This document shows, piece by piece, positions 35,619 to 43,795 of a stretch of DNA of 64,000 nucleotides. A program made the position numbers and the translations under genes. This DNA comes from Fusobacteria bacterium ZRK30 (lineage in GTDB: Bacteria; Fusobacteriota; Fusobacteriia; Fusobacteriales; Fusobacteriaceae). The stretch covers positions 868,001 through 932,000 of the forward strand of contig CP102404.1 in NCBI GenBank assembly GCA_024628785.1, written 5' to 3'. The notes under the pieces were generated by a model, which saw only the letters and a list, made by a program, of their open reading frames with translations, ran no database searches and was not told the origin of the DNA. How positions within the stretch are numbered: the first letter of the stretch is position 1; every line of letters begins with the position of its first letter.

Positions 35619-36926
35619 ATGTTAAAAATAGCAATAATTGGAGGAGGTTCAAGTTACACTCCTGAAATAATTGAAGGATTTATAAACAGGCATCATGAAC
35701 TGCCTATAGAAGAAATTTGGCTTGTGGATATCGAAGAAGGGAAAGAAAAATTAGAAATAGTAGGAAATTTAGCTAAGAGAATGGTTGAAAAATCAGGGAT
35801 TAACTGCCAAGTCTATTTAACACTTGATAGGGAAAAAGCAATAGAGGGAGCCAGTTTTATTGTAACTCAATTGAGGGTAGGACAGCTAGACGCTAGAATA
35901 CTAGATGAAAGAATACCGCTGTCTCATGGGATGTTAGGCCAAGAAACTAATGGAGCAGGGGGCTTTGGAAAAGCTCTTAGAACAATACCCGTAATATTAG
36001 ATATATGTAAAGATATAGAGAAATTAGCTCCTAATGCTTGGCTTATTAATTTTACAAATCCAGCAGGGATAATTACTGAAGCTGTATTAAGGTACACAGA
36101 TATAAAAATTGTTGGATTATGTAACGTTCCAGTGGGAATGAGAAAATCAGTAGCTAATATACTAAAAAGTGATGATTTTCTATTTCATATGGTAGGTTTA
36201 AATCACTATGTATGGGGGAAACATGTATATTATAAGGGAGAAGACGTTTTACCTAAGTTACTACCAGAACTTCTAAAAAGTGATGAATTTAATCCTAAAA
36301 ATATAGAGGATATTCCATTTATAGAAGCACAAATATTAGCAACGAAAATGATGCCTTGTCCTTATCATAAATATTATTATCTAACTGATGATGAGTTAGA
36401 GCATCAGTTAGGAGATTATAAGAATTATGGTACAAGAGCAGAGGTTGTAAAAAAAGTAGAGAGAGAGTTATTTGAATTATATAAAGATCCAAATTTAAAA
36501 GAAAAGCCAAAGCAATTAGAACTTCGCGGGGGTGCTTATTACTCAGATGCAGCATGCGAGTTAATAAATGGTATCTATAATGATAAGAGAACTTATATGG
36601 TTGTAAACATTGAAAATAATGGAACAATTAATTGTCTCCCAAAAAAATCATCTATAGAAACAACTTGTTTAATAACAAATGCAGGACCTATCCCCTTAAA
36701 TTGTGGAGAATTATCAGTTAGTGCACAAGGAGAATTAAGAATTTTAAAATCATTTGAGCAATTGACAATTGAAGCAGCGTTAGAAGGATCATATAGTAAT
36801 GCACTACAAGCTCTGACAATTAACCCTCTAGTAAGGTCAGGGAAAGTAGCTAAAACAATTTTAGATGAGATATTAGAAGCTAATAAAGAATATTTGTCAA
36901 ACTTTTCGCAGAGAGAAGTATTATAG
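35619..36926 (+). CDS. GH4 6-phospho-beta-glycosidase (NAD+ and Mn2+ dependent)
   Basis: A 435-residue glycoside hydrolase of family 4, the CelF/LicH/ChbF group. Nucleotide-binding N-terminus IAIIGGGSSYTPEIIEGF; VTQLRVGQLDARILDE, HGMLGQETNGAGGFGKALRT, WLINFTNPAGIITEAV, the metal-site Cys in LCNVPVGM, and VGLNHYVWGKHVY. These enzymes cleave 6-phosphorylated disaccharides by an oxidation-elimination mechanism at C3. The gene lies 16 bases after IIC with GAGGAGGG, in the same operon. In the chb system the equivalent enzyme acts on chitobiose-6-phosphate. Confidence 0.93.
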   Translation: MLKIAIIGGGSSYTPEIIEGFINRHHELPIEEIWLVDIEEGKEKLEIVGNLAKRMVEKSGINCQVYLTLDREKAIEGASFIVTQLRVGQLDARILDERIPLSHGMLGQETNGAGGFGKALRTIPVILDICKDIEKLAPNAWLINFTNPAGIITEAVLRYTDIKIVGLCNVPVGMRKSVANILKSDDFLFHMVGLNHYVWGKHVYYKGEDVLPKLLPELLKSDEFNPKNIEDIPFIEAQILATKMMPCPYHKYYYLTDDELEHQLGDYKNYGTRAEVVKKVERELFELYKDPNLKEKPKQLELRGGAYYSDAACELINGIYNDKRTYMVVNIENNGTINCLPKKSSIETTCLITNAGPIPLNCGELSVSAQGELRILKSFEQLTIEAALEGSYSNALQALTINPLVRSGKVAKTILDEILEANKEYLSNFSQREVL

Positions 36927-36952
36927 TTTATAAGAATTAGGAGAAAATTAAA

Positions 36953-38035
36953 ATGAGAAGGCTTGGAATTTCAATATATCCTGAACATACCAGTTTAGAG
37001 GAAAATAAAAACTATATAGCAAAAGCAGCAAAATATGGATTCGATAGGGTATTTACCTGTCTATTGTCTGTAGAAGGCAATAAAGAATTAATAGTTAGTG
37101 AGTTTAAAGAGATAATTACATATGCTAAAGGTTATAAATTTGAAGTAATAGTAGATGTAGCACCATGTGTATTTAAAGATTTAAAAATATCCTATGATGA
37201 TTTATCATTTTTTCGTGAGGTGGGTGTAGATGGACTTAGATTAGATGAAGGATTCACAGGAGCTGAAGAAGCTATGATGACCTACAATAAAGAAAATCTA
37301 ATGATTGAATTAAATGTTAGTCAGCCCAATAGATATTTGGAAAATATATTATCATATTGTGCAGATGTCCATAAGATATTGGGATGTCATAACTTTTATC
37401 CTAAGAAAAGAAGTGGGCTTAAAAGAGAATTATTTTTAGAAACTTCTAAAAAATATAAGGATCATGGAATAAGGGTAGCTGCATTTATAAATTCTACAGC
37501 TGCTACCCTTGGCCCTTGGCCGGTTTCAGAGGGGTTGTGTACACTAGAGGAGCATAGATATATAGAAGATATTACAGTACAGGCAAGAGATCTTTGGAAT
37601 ACCGATGTCGTGGATGACATTATTATAGCTAATTGCTTTGCTTCAGAAGGTGAATTAAAGGCATTGGGAGAGCTTAGAAGGGGGCTGTTGACATTAGATA
37701 TAGACATAGAGGTTGAACTCACTGAAACGGAAGCTAAAATTTTATATGATGAGCTTCATTTTTATAGAGGGGATGGCAGTGAATATACTATAAGATCCAC
37801 TATGCCCAGGGTAAAATATCAAGCCTATGAAATATCTTCTAAAAATACAAGAGATATAAAAAGAGGTGATGTGATTATCGAAAACTCAAATTATGATAGA
37901 TATAAAGGCGAACTGCATATAGCCTTAAGAAATTATGAAAATGATGGCAATAGCAATATAATAGGGAGAGTTCGTGAAGATAATCTTGTTTTTATAGATA
38001 AGATTAAATCATGGCAAAAATTTAAATTAAGATAA
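36953..38035 (+). CDS. MupG-family TIM-barrel 6-phospho-glycosidase (DUF871)
   Basis: A 360-residue protein of the DUF871 family whose studied member, MupG of Staphylococcus aureus, cleaves MurNAc-6-phosphate-GlcNAc. Seen: MRRLGISIYPEHTSLEENK, DVAPCVFKDL, VDGLRLDEGF, HNFYPKKRSGL and AAFINSTAATLGPWPVSEGLCTLEEHR, the last shown in part here (STAATLGPWPVSEGLCTLE). A C-terminal beta domain begins about residue 250 and includes RSTMPRVKY. It lies 26 bases after the GH4 gene. Its presence suggests that the operon handles wall-derived or chitin-derived disaccharides rather than cellobiose; that is inference. Confidence 0.85.
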   Translation: MRRLGISIYPEHTSLEENKNYIAKAAKYGFDRVFTCLLSVEGNKELIVSEFKEIITYAKGYKFEVIVDVAPCVFKDLKISYDDLSFFREVGVDGLRLDEGFTGAEEAMMTYNKENLMIELNVSQPNRYLENILSYCADVHKILGCHNFYPKKRSGLKRELFLETSKKYKDHGIRVAAFINSTAATLGPWPVSEGLCTLEEHRYIEDITVQARDLWNTDVVDDIIIANCFASEGELKALGELRRGLLTLDIDIEVELTETEAKILYDELHFYRGDGSEYTIRSTMPRVKYQAYEISSKNTRDIKRGDVIIENSNYDRYKGELHIALRNYENDGNSNIIGRVREDNLVFIDKIKSWQKFKLR

Positions 38036-38063
38036 TATATTAATTAAATTATGGAGGTTAGAA

Positions 38064-39086
38064 ATGAAGAAAAAATTATCGATATTAGGATTAATTGTAT
38101 TTTTAGGGACCAATACTTTTGCAGAGGAAGCTCCTCAGACATTAGAACAGTTAAAGGCAGAAAATATGAGTTTGAAAGAAAAATTAGCAAATACGGTACT
38201 TGTAGTAGAAGATAGTGGGAAAGCAGAAATAATAAAGCAGGGAAATCAAGGAGAAGAATGGCAGGTCTCGGCTAGAACCTATATAGAAAAAGAAAAGTAT
38301 GATTTAGGATCTAAAGATTTTGGAAAAAGTGAAAATATTTTGATGTTTGGAACAGGGATTAATGCTGTTAAAGGAAATTGGGGCTATCATCTAAATGTAG
38401 AACAGAGGGGAACTGGACACATTAATTCAGATGGAGCGGATAATCAAAATACAAGAGTAGACTATAAAATTAGATATCAAGCTACACCAAAAATCGGGGT
38501 TGCTTTTAAGTATAGAAGCGAAAGGGGAACTAAAAAAAGAGATGCATATGCAGCAGAACAAAATAGAAATAGAGACAGGGTAGAGTTAGGAGTAGATTCT
38601 TCATATCAATATGTTTCTGGTTGGTTTGTAGTAGGACATGATGTTGATAGTACTAATGGAGCTAAGAATAAAGGTAATTACTATGAGGGAGATTTAGGGC
38701 CAACATTTTCAATCACAGATAATTTTGCATTGAGACCGACTTTCTATTCAACAGGGGAATTCTATAATAATAACGATGAAACTATGTATGATCATCAAGT
38801 GAGATTAATGGGGATTTATCAAGTTACAGATAAGTTGACAATTATGCCTAGAGTTAGATATTCTTTATTAAGAGATCTATCAGAAACATCTAAAACTTAT
38901 GATTATACAAGTGATTACAGAGTAAGAGCAGAATTGTTGGCAGCTTATAAAATCAATGATCAATGGTCAGTAGATGGTGGTATAGCTTATGACTGGCAGG
39001 ATAGAGAATATGACAGAGGAGCATATAAAGAGACTAAAAATATAGACATGTTCTGGTATACGGCAGGGGTTAATTATAAGTTCTAA
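38064..39086 (+). CDS. Outer-membrane beta-barrel porin-like protein
   Basis: A 340-residue exported protein. A signal peptide (MKKKLSILGLIVFLGTNTFA) is followed by a short coiled-coil (LEQLKAENMSLKEKLANT). Then come about a dozen amphipathic strands with alternating aromatic residues, ending in the barrel-type C-terminal Phe (AGVNYKF). The YRSERG and AYKINDQWSVDGGIAYDW strands recall oligosaccharide porins of the KdgM/OmpL type and fusobacterial outer-membrane proteins. As last gene of a PTS/hydrolase operon it probably lets the disaccharide across the outer membrane. GGAGG precedes the ATG. Confidence 0.8.
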   Translation: MKKKLSILGLIVFLGTNTFAEEAPQTLEQLKAENMSLKEKLANTVLVVEDSGKAEIIKQGNQGEEWQVSARTYIEKEKYDLGSKDFGKSENILMFGTGINAVKGNWGYHLNVEQRGTGHINSDGADNQNTRVDYKIRYQATPKIGVAFKYRSERGTKKRDAYAAEQNRNRDRVELGVDSSYQYVSGWFVVGHDVDSTNGAKNKGNYYEGDLGPTFSITDNFALRPTFYSTGEFYNNNDETMYDHQVRLMGIYQVTDKLTIMPRVRYSLLRDLSETSKTYDYTSDYRVRAELLAAYKINDQWSVDGGIAYDWQDREYDRGAYKETKNIDMFWYTAGVNYKF

Positions 39087-39100
39087 AAATAATTTAAATT

Positions 39101-39126
39101 AAAAAGGGTTCCTAAGAACCCTTTTT
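39101..39126. terminator. Terminator between convergent sugar genes
   Basis: AAAAAGGGTTC-CTAA-GAACCCTTTTT is a perfect stem of 11 bp with a 4-base loop and T/A runs on both sides. It can work in both directions. Confidence 0.9.
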
Positions 39127-39137
39127 AGATTTAAAAA

Positions 39138-40616
39138 TTACATTCCTTTTAAATCTTGTGCTATAAATTGAGCCTTTGATCCAAAGATTGCTTGAACACC
39201 ATTTGTACCAACTTTAAGTACTCCTGAAGCTCCTAATCTCTTTAATTCTTTATCATTTACTGCGTTTACATCTTTAACTTCTAATCTAAGTCTTGTAATA
39301 CAAGCATCAATCGTAACTAAGTTATCTTTACCACCTAAAGCAGCCATAACTAAGATAGACAGTTCGCTTCCGCTTACTTTTACTTCCTCTTCTAATTCTT
39401 CATCTTCTCTACCTGGAGTTTTAAGATCAAACTTTCTGATAACAGCTCTGAATAGGAAGTAATAAACAACAGCTAATACTAATCCTACAACTATTACCAT
39501 ATACCAGTTATTATCGAAATCTCCTCTGATTCCTGGTAAAAGTCCGAATAATACATAGTCGATAGCTCCACCTGAGAATGTCATACCGATTCTAACATTT
39601 AACATATTCATTACCATAAATGATGTCGCTGCAATTACACAGTGAATACCATATAAAACTGGTGCTACGAATAAGAATGCGAATTCAATTGGTTCAGTGA
39701 TACCTGTTAAGAATGATGTTAATGCTGCTGAGAATAAGATACCTCCAGCTAACTTTCTTTTTTCAGGTTTAGCTTCATGATACATTGCTAATGCTGCTGC
39801 TGGTAATCCAAACATCATGAATGGGAATTTACCAGTCATAAATTTACCTGCACCTACATAGGTATCTGATGAGAAGTTTCTAATACCATCGTTAAACATT
39901 GCAAACCAAATTCTGTTATCTCCTTGAACTAATTGTCCAGCGGCATTTGTGTATTCACCGAATTGGAACCAGAATGGAGAATAAAAGATATGGTGTAATC
40001 CGAATGGAATTAACGCTCTTTCTATTAGACCAAATATAAATGTTGATAAGTTTGAGTTGTTAGGATCGTTTGCTATCATAGATAATGATTCTAACCCACC
40101 TTGAATTGGTTGCCAGATGTAAGGCATTATCATACCAACGATAAATCCTACTACAGCTGCCATGATAGGAACTAATCTTTTACCTGCAAAGAATCCTAAG
40201 AATGGAGGTAATTCTGTTTTATGGAACTTATTATACATAGTAGCTCCGATAATACCTGCAATAAGACCACCAAATACACCAGTTTGAAGTGTAGGTGTAC
40301 CAAGAACTAAAGCAAATGCTTTATTTCCTGCTTCTACTCCTGCTGCTGCATCAGTTAAACTTCCCATAGTAACGTTCATAATTAACATAGCGACAATACC
40401 TGCTAAACCGGCAACTCCATCTCCACCTGCTAAACCTATAGCTGCTCCTACTGCAAACAGTAATGGCAGATTTCCAAATATAACGTCACCTGCATTTTTC
40501 ATTAATGGTATATCCGCATGTGCTCCTACTGCTAAGAATATACCAGCTGCTGGTAATATTGCGATAGGTGTCATTAGTGCTTTTCCGACTCTTGATAATT
40601 GTGCAAACATTTTCAT
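39138..40616 (-). CDS. ptsG: PTS glucose-type EIIBC (IICB) permease
   Basis: A 492-residue sugar permease of the glucose/GlcNAc PTS family. The IIC domain has about ten membrane segments with [39 protein letters not shown] and [14 protein letters not shown] linker [12 protein letters not shown] leads to a C-terminal IIB domain with the phosphorylation-site Cys439 in DACITRLRL and [10 protein letters not shown]. There is no IIA domain, so one must be supplied in trans. Similarity by eye is closer to PtsG than NagE ([18 protein letters not shown]). The second ATG (40616) is 8 bases from GGAGG and is preferred to 40622. It is divergent from a Mu-transposase-like gene. Confidence 0.88.
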   Translation of the reverse strand: MKMFAQLSRVGKALMTPIAILPAAGIFLAVGAHADIPLMKNAGDVIFGNLPLLFAVGAAIGLAGGDGVAGLAGIVAMLIMNVTMGSLTDAAAGVEAGNKAFALVLGTPTLQTGVFGGLIAGIIGATMYNKFHKTELPPFLGFFAGKRLVPIMAAVVGFIVGMIMPYIWQPIQGGLESLSMIANDPNNSNLSTFIFGLIERALIPFGLHHIFYSPFWFQFGEYTNAAGQLVQGDNRIWFAMFNDGIRNFSSDTYVGAGKFMTGKFPFMMFGLPAAALAMYHEAKPEKRKLAGGILFSAALTSFLTGITEPIEFAFLFVAPVLYGIHCVIAATSFMVMNMLNVRIGMTFSGGAIDYVLFGLLPGIRGDFDNNWYMVIVVGLVLAVVYYFLFRAVIRKFDLKTPGREDEELEEEVKVSGSELSILVMAALGGKDNLVTIDACITRLRLEVKDVNAVNDKELKRLGASGVLKVGTNGVQAIFGSKAQFIAQDLKGM

Positions 40617-40806
40617 CTTCATTTCCTCCTAAATTATATATTTTAGTGATAATAATTATCTACAAATTTAAACTTGTTTTCCTTCTAAGAGAGTAAAAAA
40701 TACTTTAAAAATATTACATTTTTGATGTTAGAATGTATATATTTGATTTATTTTTTGTCTAGTTGTTCTAATTGGGAACTTTCAAGTCTTTTTTGCTTCA
40801 TGCTTT

Positions 40807-40835
40807 AGAATAAAACTTTTTCATAAAAAAGTCAA
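40807..40835 (-). promoter_or_regulatory. Promoter of the glucose-type PTS gene
   Basis: On the minus strand TTGACT (40835-40830) and TATTCT (40812-40807) are 17 bases apart. The predicted start leaves an untranslated leader of about 185 bases. A 7-bp inverted repeat (ACTTTTT/AAAAAGT, 40815-40832) spans the spacer and overlaps the -35 box. Confidence 0.75.
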
Positions 40836-40863
40836 CATTTTTTTGAAAAAAAATGAGCCTTTT

Positions 40864-40877
40864 TTCAGAATTCTGAA
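40864..40877. promoter_or_regulatory. 14-bp palindrome, operator candidate
   Basis: TTCAGAATTCTGAA is a perfect palindrome placed between the divergent promoters of the PTS gene and the Mu-transposase-like gene, 28 bases upstream of the PTS -35 box. Position and symmetry suit a regulator dimer. Confidence 0.5.
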
Positions 40878-40960
40878 TTTAAATCACTATTTTTATTGGG
40901 GTAGATCATCTTTCATTAAAAAAAAATAATTTAATAATTAATGGACTTTTCTATAAAAAT

Positions 40961-40989
40961 TTGACTTTTTATTTTTTTTATCATAAAAT
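40961..40989 (+). promoter_or_regulatory. Promoter of the Mu-transposase-like gene
   Basis: TTGACT (40961-40966) and TAAAAT (40984-40989) are exactly 17 bases apart; the ATG lies 56 bases downstream, preceded by AGGAG. Confidence 0.75.
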
Positions 40990-41045
40990 CAAGATAAAAT
41001 GATTTATTATCAAATGTTTTGTACGAATTGAGATTAGGAGTAGTT

Positions 41046-42125
41046 ATGAAAAAAGATAAGTATAGTATAATAGAGCCTTTTTTAAAAAAGGAAAAAAAAT
41101 TGAAAGAACTCAGCAGTGAACATGATATTCCATACAGTACCCTTAAGAGGTGGATAAAAGCATATAAGGAATTTGGTACCAAGGGTCTCTCTAAAAAGAT
41201 TAGGAGTGATAAGGATAGTTTTAGAAAAGCTGATGATGAAACCATGGAATATATAATGAAAGAACATAAAAAAAATCCAAATATAAATATAACAACCCTT
41301 TATAATAATTATTTAGCTGCTTTTAAAAATAAAAATATTACTAAGTTAAGTTACAATACTATATATAGAATGGCTGCTAATTTAGACCCATTCAGTCAAA
41401 AATATGTAAATAAAAACTTAACTAATATAAAGAAACCAAATGATATATATAGGGTATCCACTGAAAAATTACACATTAAAAATTTAAATATTAATGAAGG
41501 GATTGCTACCATAGTTATTGTATACGATGTTTATGATGACAGTATATTAAATTATAAGATATATACTGGAGAAGTTATGGAAGAGCATTATCTCATGCTT
41601 ATTAGGGAGACAATAATAAAAAACAGGGTAGAAGATTATGTGGTAAAACCAAAAAATATATTTATAGATGACTTTAAGATGAAAAATAAAGAAAAGTTTT
41701 TTAAAATTTTAAAGGAATTAAATATAAATATCAATGGAAATTTGGAAAAAAATAAGGAGATAACGAAATTTGTCAGGTTTTTAGAAAAAGATATTATAAA
41801 TATTTTTAAAGGTGAACCCCTTTCTATTAAGTATTTAAACTATAACCTTGAGAAATACATATGTAACAGTGTTTTAAAAAATATTCCAGAAAGTAATAAA
41901 TTATTTGACCTGAATAAATTAGATTTTTTGCTGGAAAGTGCAGATAGAAAGGTCCAAAATTATGGGATTCGTTTTAAAAATAACTTATACAGCGATGAAA
42001 TATTAAAAGTATATATAGGGAGAATAGTGACCTTGAGATATAATTTATTTGATTTAAATGTTTTGAAAATATATGAAAACAATAAATATTTATTCTCTGT
42101 ATATCTGACAGATGCATTGATTTAA
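41046..42125 (+). CDS. Mu/TnsB-type transposase-like protein, probably catalytically inactive
   Basis: A 359-residue protein. The N-terminus carries a helix-turn-helix (KELSSEHDIPYSTLKRWIKAY, shown in part: SEHDIPYSTLKRWI) and a second basic segment. The middle (about 130-245) resembles the integrase core of Mu-type transposases, and the end has the Mu C-terminal beta-barrel pattern (YGIRFKNNLYSDEILKVYIG then VTLRYNLFDLNVLKIYEN). Where the family has its first catalytic Asp (W-x-x-D-H-T) this protein reads YRVSTEKLHI with Ser138, and the final Glu position (K-G-x-x-E-R-F) aligns with Thr240 in KEITKF; only Asp208/209 remain. No terminal repeats or partner ATPase are nearby. I infer a domesticated DNA-binding protein. 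The start at 41046 is set by AGGAG. Confidence 0.7.
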   Translation: MKKDKYSIIEPFLKKEKKLKELSSEHDIPYSTLKRWIKAYKEFGTKGLSKKIRSDKDSFRKADDETMEYIMKEHKKNPNINITTLYNNYLAAFKNKNITKLSYNTIYRMAANLDPFSQKYVNKNLTNIKKPNDIYRVSTEKLHIKNLNINEGIATIVIVYDVYDDSILNYKIYTGEVMEEHYLMLIRETIIKNRVEDYVVKPKNIFIDDFKMKNKEKFFKILKELNININGNLEKNKEITKFVRFLEKDIINIFKGEPLSIKYLNYNLEKYICNSVLKNIPESNKLFDLNKLDFLLESADRKVQNYGIRFKNNLYSDEILKVYIGRIVTLRYNLFDLNVLKIYENNKYLFSVYLTDALI

Positions 42126-42147
42126 AATCCCTTTTTAAGGGATTTTT
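42124..42147 (+). terminator. Terminator of the Mu-transposase-like gene
   Basis: AAAATCCCTT-TTT-AAGGGATTTTT forms a 10-bp stem that overlaps the stop codon, followed by T-rich sequence. It supports a monocistronic gene. Confidence 0.85.
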
Positions 42148-42226
42148 AAATTTGGAGATAATACTGCCTAATAAAAAAAATTGAATTTAATTAAAAAACG
42201 TCACGAAATTGGGTCTGTCTCATATT

Positions 42227-42279
42227 TTGTGTAAACCTCCAAATTGGTGTAGAATAAAATCACACTAAAACGGAGGTTT
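42227..42279 (+). promoter_or_regulatory. IS256 transposase promoter and ribosome-site-masking hairpin
   Basis: TTGTGT (42227-42232, inside the terminal repeat) and TAGAAT (42250-42255) are 17 bases apart and form a promoter. AAACCTCC (42233-42240) pairs with GGAGGTTT (42272-42279), the ribosome-binding site, helped by TTGGTGT/ACACTAA inside. A transcript starting at this promoter lacks the left arm. Only read-through transcripts from outside would hide the ribosome site, a known protection scheme in insertion sequences. Confidence 0.55.
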
Positions 42280-42284
42280 TTTTC

Positions 42285-43524
42285 ATGAGAAAAAGAGACA
42301 AAGATCTATCACCTGATGAACTTGCGCGAAAAGAATTAATTAAGGATTATCTAAAAAAATTACCCAGTTATGACAGTTTAGATCTTGGCGCATTAGCCAG
42401 AGAGATGATGGGTCAAATGCTAGAAAATGCTTTAGAAGGAGAATTAGAGGAACAACTTGGCTATAGTAAATATGACTATAGAAATAAACTTACAGATAAC
42501 TCTAGAAATGGTTATTCTAAAAAATCTTTAAAGGGCAGTTCTGGAATAATTGATATCTCTGTTCCTAGAGATAGAGATAATGAATTTGAGCCACAAATTA
42601 TTAAAAAAAATCAAAATTCAATAACTCAAGAGTTTGAGAGAAAAGTTACATCTTTATTCGCTAAAGGGATGACTCTTAGCGATATCAAGTACCATGTTGC
42701 TGATATGTATGATTTTGATGTCTCTGAAAGCTCTATCAGTAGAATTACTGATAAAATACTTCCTGTTGCCAAAGAATGGCAAGATAGACCTCTAGAAGAA
42801 AGATATGCTGTAGTATTTATGGACGCTATCCATTACAATGTTCGGCGAAGGGCGCATAGTTAAAAAGGCGGTCTACATAGCCATTGGAATTAATATGGAT
42901 GGTATGAAAGAAGTATTAGGAATGTGGGTTGGTGAAAATGAAAGTGCTAAATTCTGGCTGCTAAAAATGAATGAATTAAAAAATCGGGGTTTAAATGATA
43001 TTCTCATCGTATGTGTTGATGGATTGACAGGCTTTTCTAATGCTATCTTAGCAGTTTATCCTGATACAGAAATACAACAGTGTATAATCCATCAAATTAG
43101 AAATACGACTAGATATGTATCCTACAAAGATATTAAAGAGCTGATGATAGACCTAAAAAAAGTTTATAAAGCTAATACAGAAGATATTGCTCTATTTGAA
43201 TTAGATAATTTTGAAGAAAAATGGAAGAAGAAATATCCACAAATAGCTATTTCCTGGAAGTCTAATTGGGCCAACTTATCTACATATTTTAAATATCCAC
43301 AAGAAATCAGGACTCTAATTTATACAACTAATACAATAGAGGGATTTAATAGACAGTTAAGAAAACCAAGTAAAAGTAGATCTGTTTTTCCTTCAGATGA
43401 TAGTCTGTTCAAGCTCCTTTATCTTATTACAATGGATATCACACAGAAATGGACTGGGCGCCGAAGAGATTGGGGTATAATTCACTCCCAATTGCAAATA
43501 TTTTTTGAAGAACGATTAAAGTAA
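42285..43524 (+). pseudogene. IS256-family transposase, broken by a one-base frameshift
   Basis: A DDE transposase of the IS256/mutator family in two frames. The first part (42285-42863) has the N-terminal domain (GQMLENALEGELEEQLGYSK, VPRDRDNEFEP) and the first catalytic Asp in VVFMDAIHYNV. The second part, in the +1 frame to 43524, has the second Asp in VCVDGLTGF, the QQCIIHQIRN motif and the final Glu in TTNTIEGFNRQLRK. At about 42843-42846 the sequence CGGCGAAGG would read N-V-R-E-G-R-I continuously if one G were removed. So a single inserted G breaks an otherwise full-length gene of about 412 codons. A sequencing error is the alternative. Confidence 0.85.
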
Positions 43525-43702
43525 GTGCAATCTAAAATATACCTTTTCAAAGAGGCTAATTTTAGGCTCTAATCTTGACATACAAAAATTAAAGTTCTAA
43601 TATATTAAAAAGGAGAAGTAATAATTAAAGTAATTATACCTCTCCATTTTATAGAAATTTTACATTGATTTTTAGAGTTTACACAAAACTTGCAACAGCC
43701 CC

Positions 43703-43795
43703 TATTTATGAGTTTTCATTAATTCAAGTATAGGTTTAAAATTTTAGCATGTCAAGCAAGCCTTTAAAAAAGGCTTCTTGGCATATTTTTTTACT
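43703..43795. other. Junction between the two IS256-type elements
   Basis: A 93-base stretch. It holds a hairpin, CAAGCAAGCCTTT with AAAGGCTTCTTG (around 43751-43778), followed by T-rich sequence. No terminal repeat for the second element was found here, so that element's downstream end may be deleted. Confidence 0.4.

Larger units (their letters stand above)
42211..43702 (+). mobile_element. IS256-family insertion sequence with frameshifted transposase
   Basis: An element of about 1.49 kb. The left end reads GGGTCTGTCTCATATTTTGT and continues GTAAAC. The right end, read inwards on the minus strand, reads GGGGCTGTTGCAAGTTTTGT and continues GTAAAC. These match at about 20 of 26 positions and form the terminal inverted repeats. 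The transposase gene fills most of the interior and is frameshifted. No 8-9 base target duplication was seen at the flanks, so the insertion may be old or rearranged. Confidence 0.8.

Noticed and set aside
42203..43711. Target-site duplication around the first IS256-type element
   Set aside because: The 8-9 bases flanking the two terminal repeats do not match.
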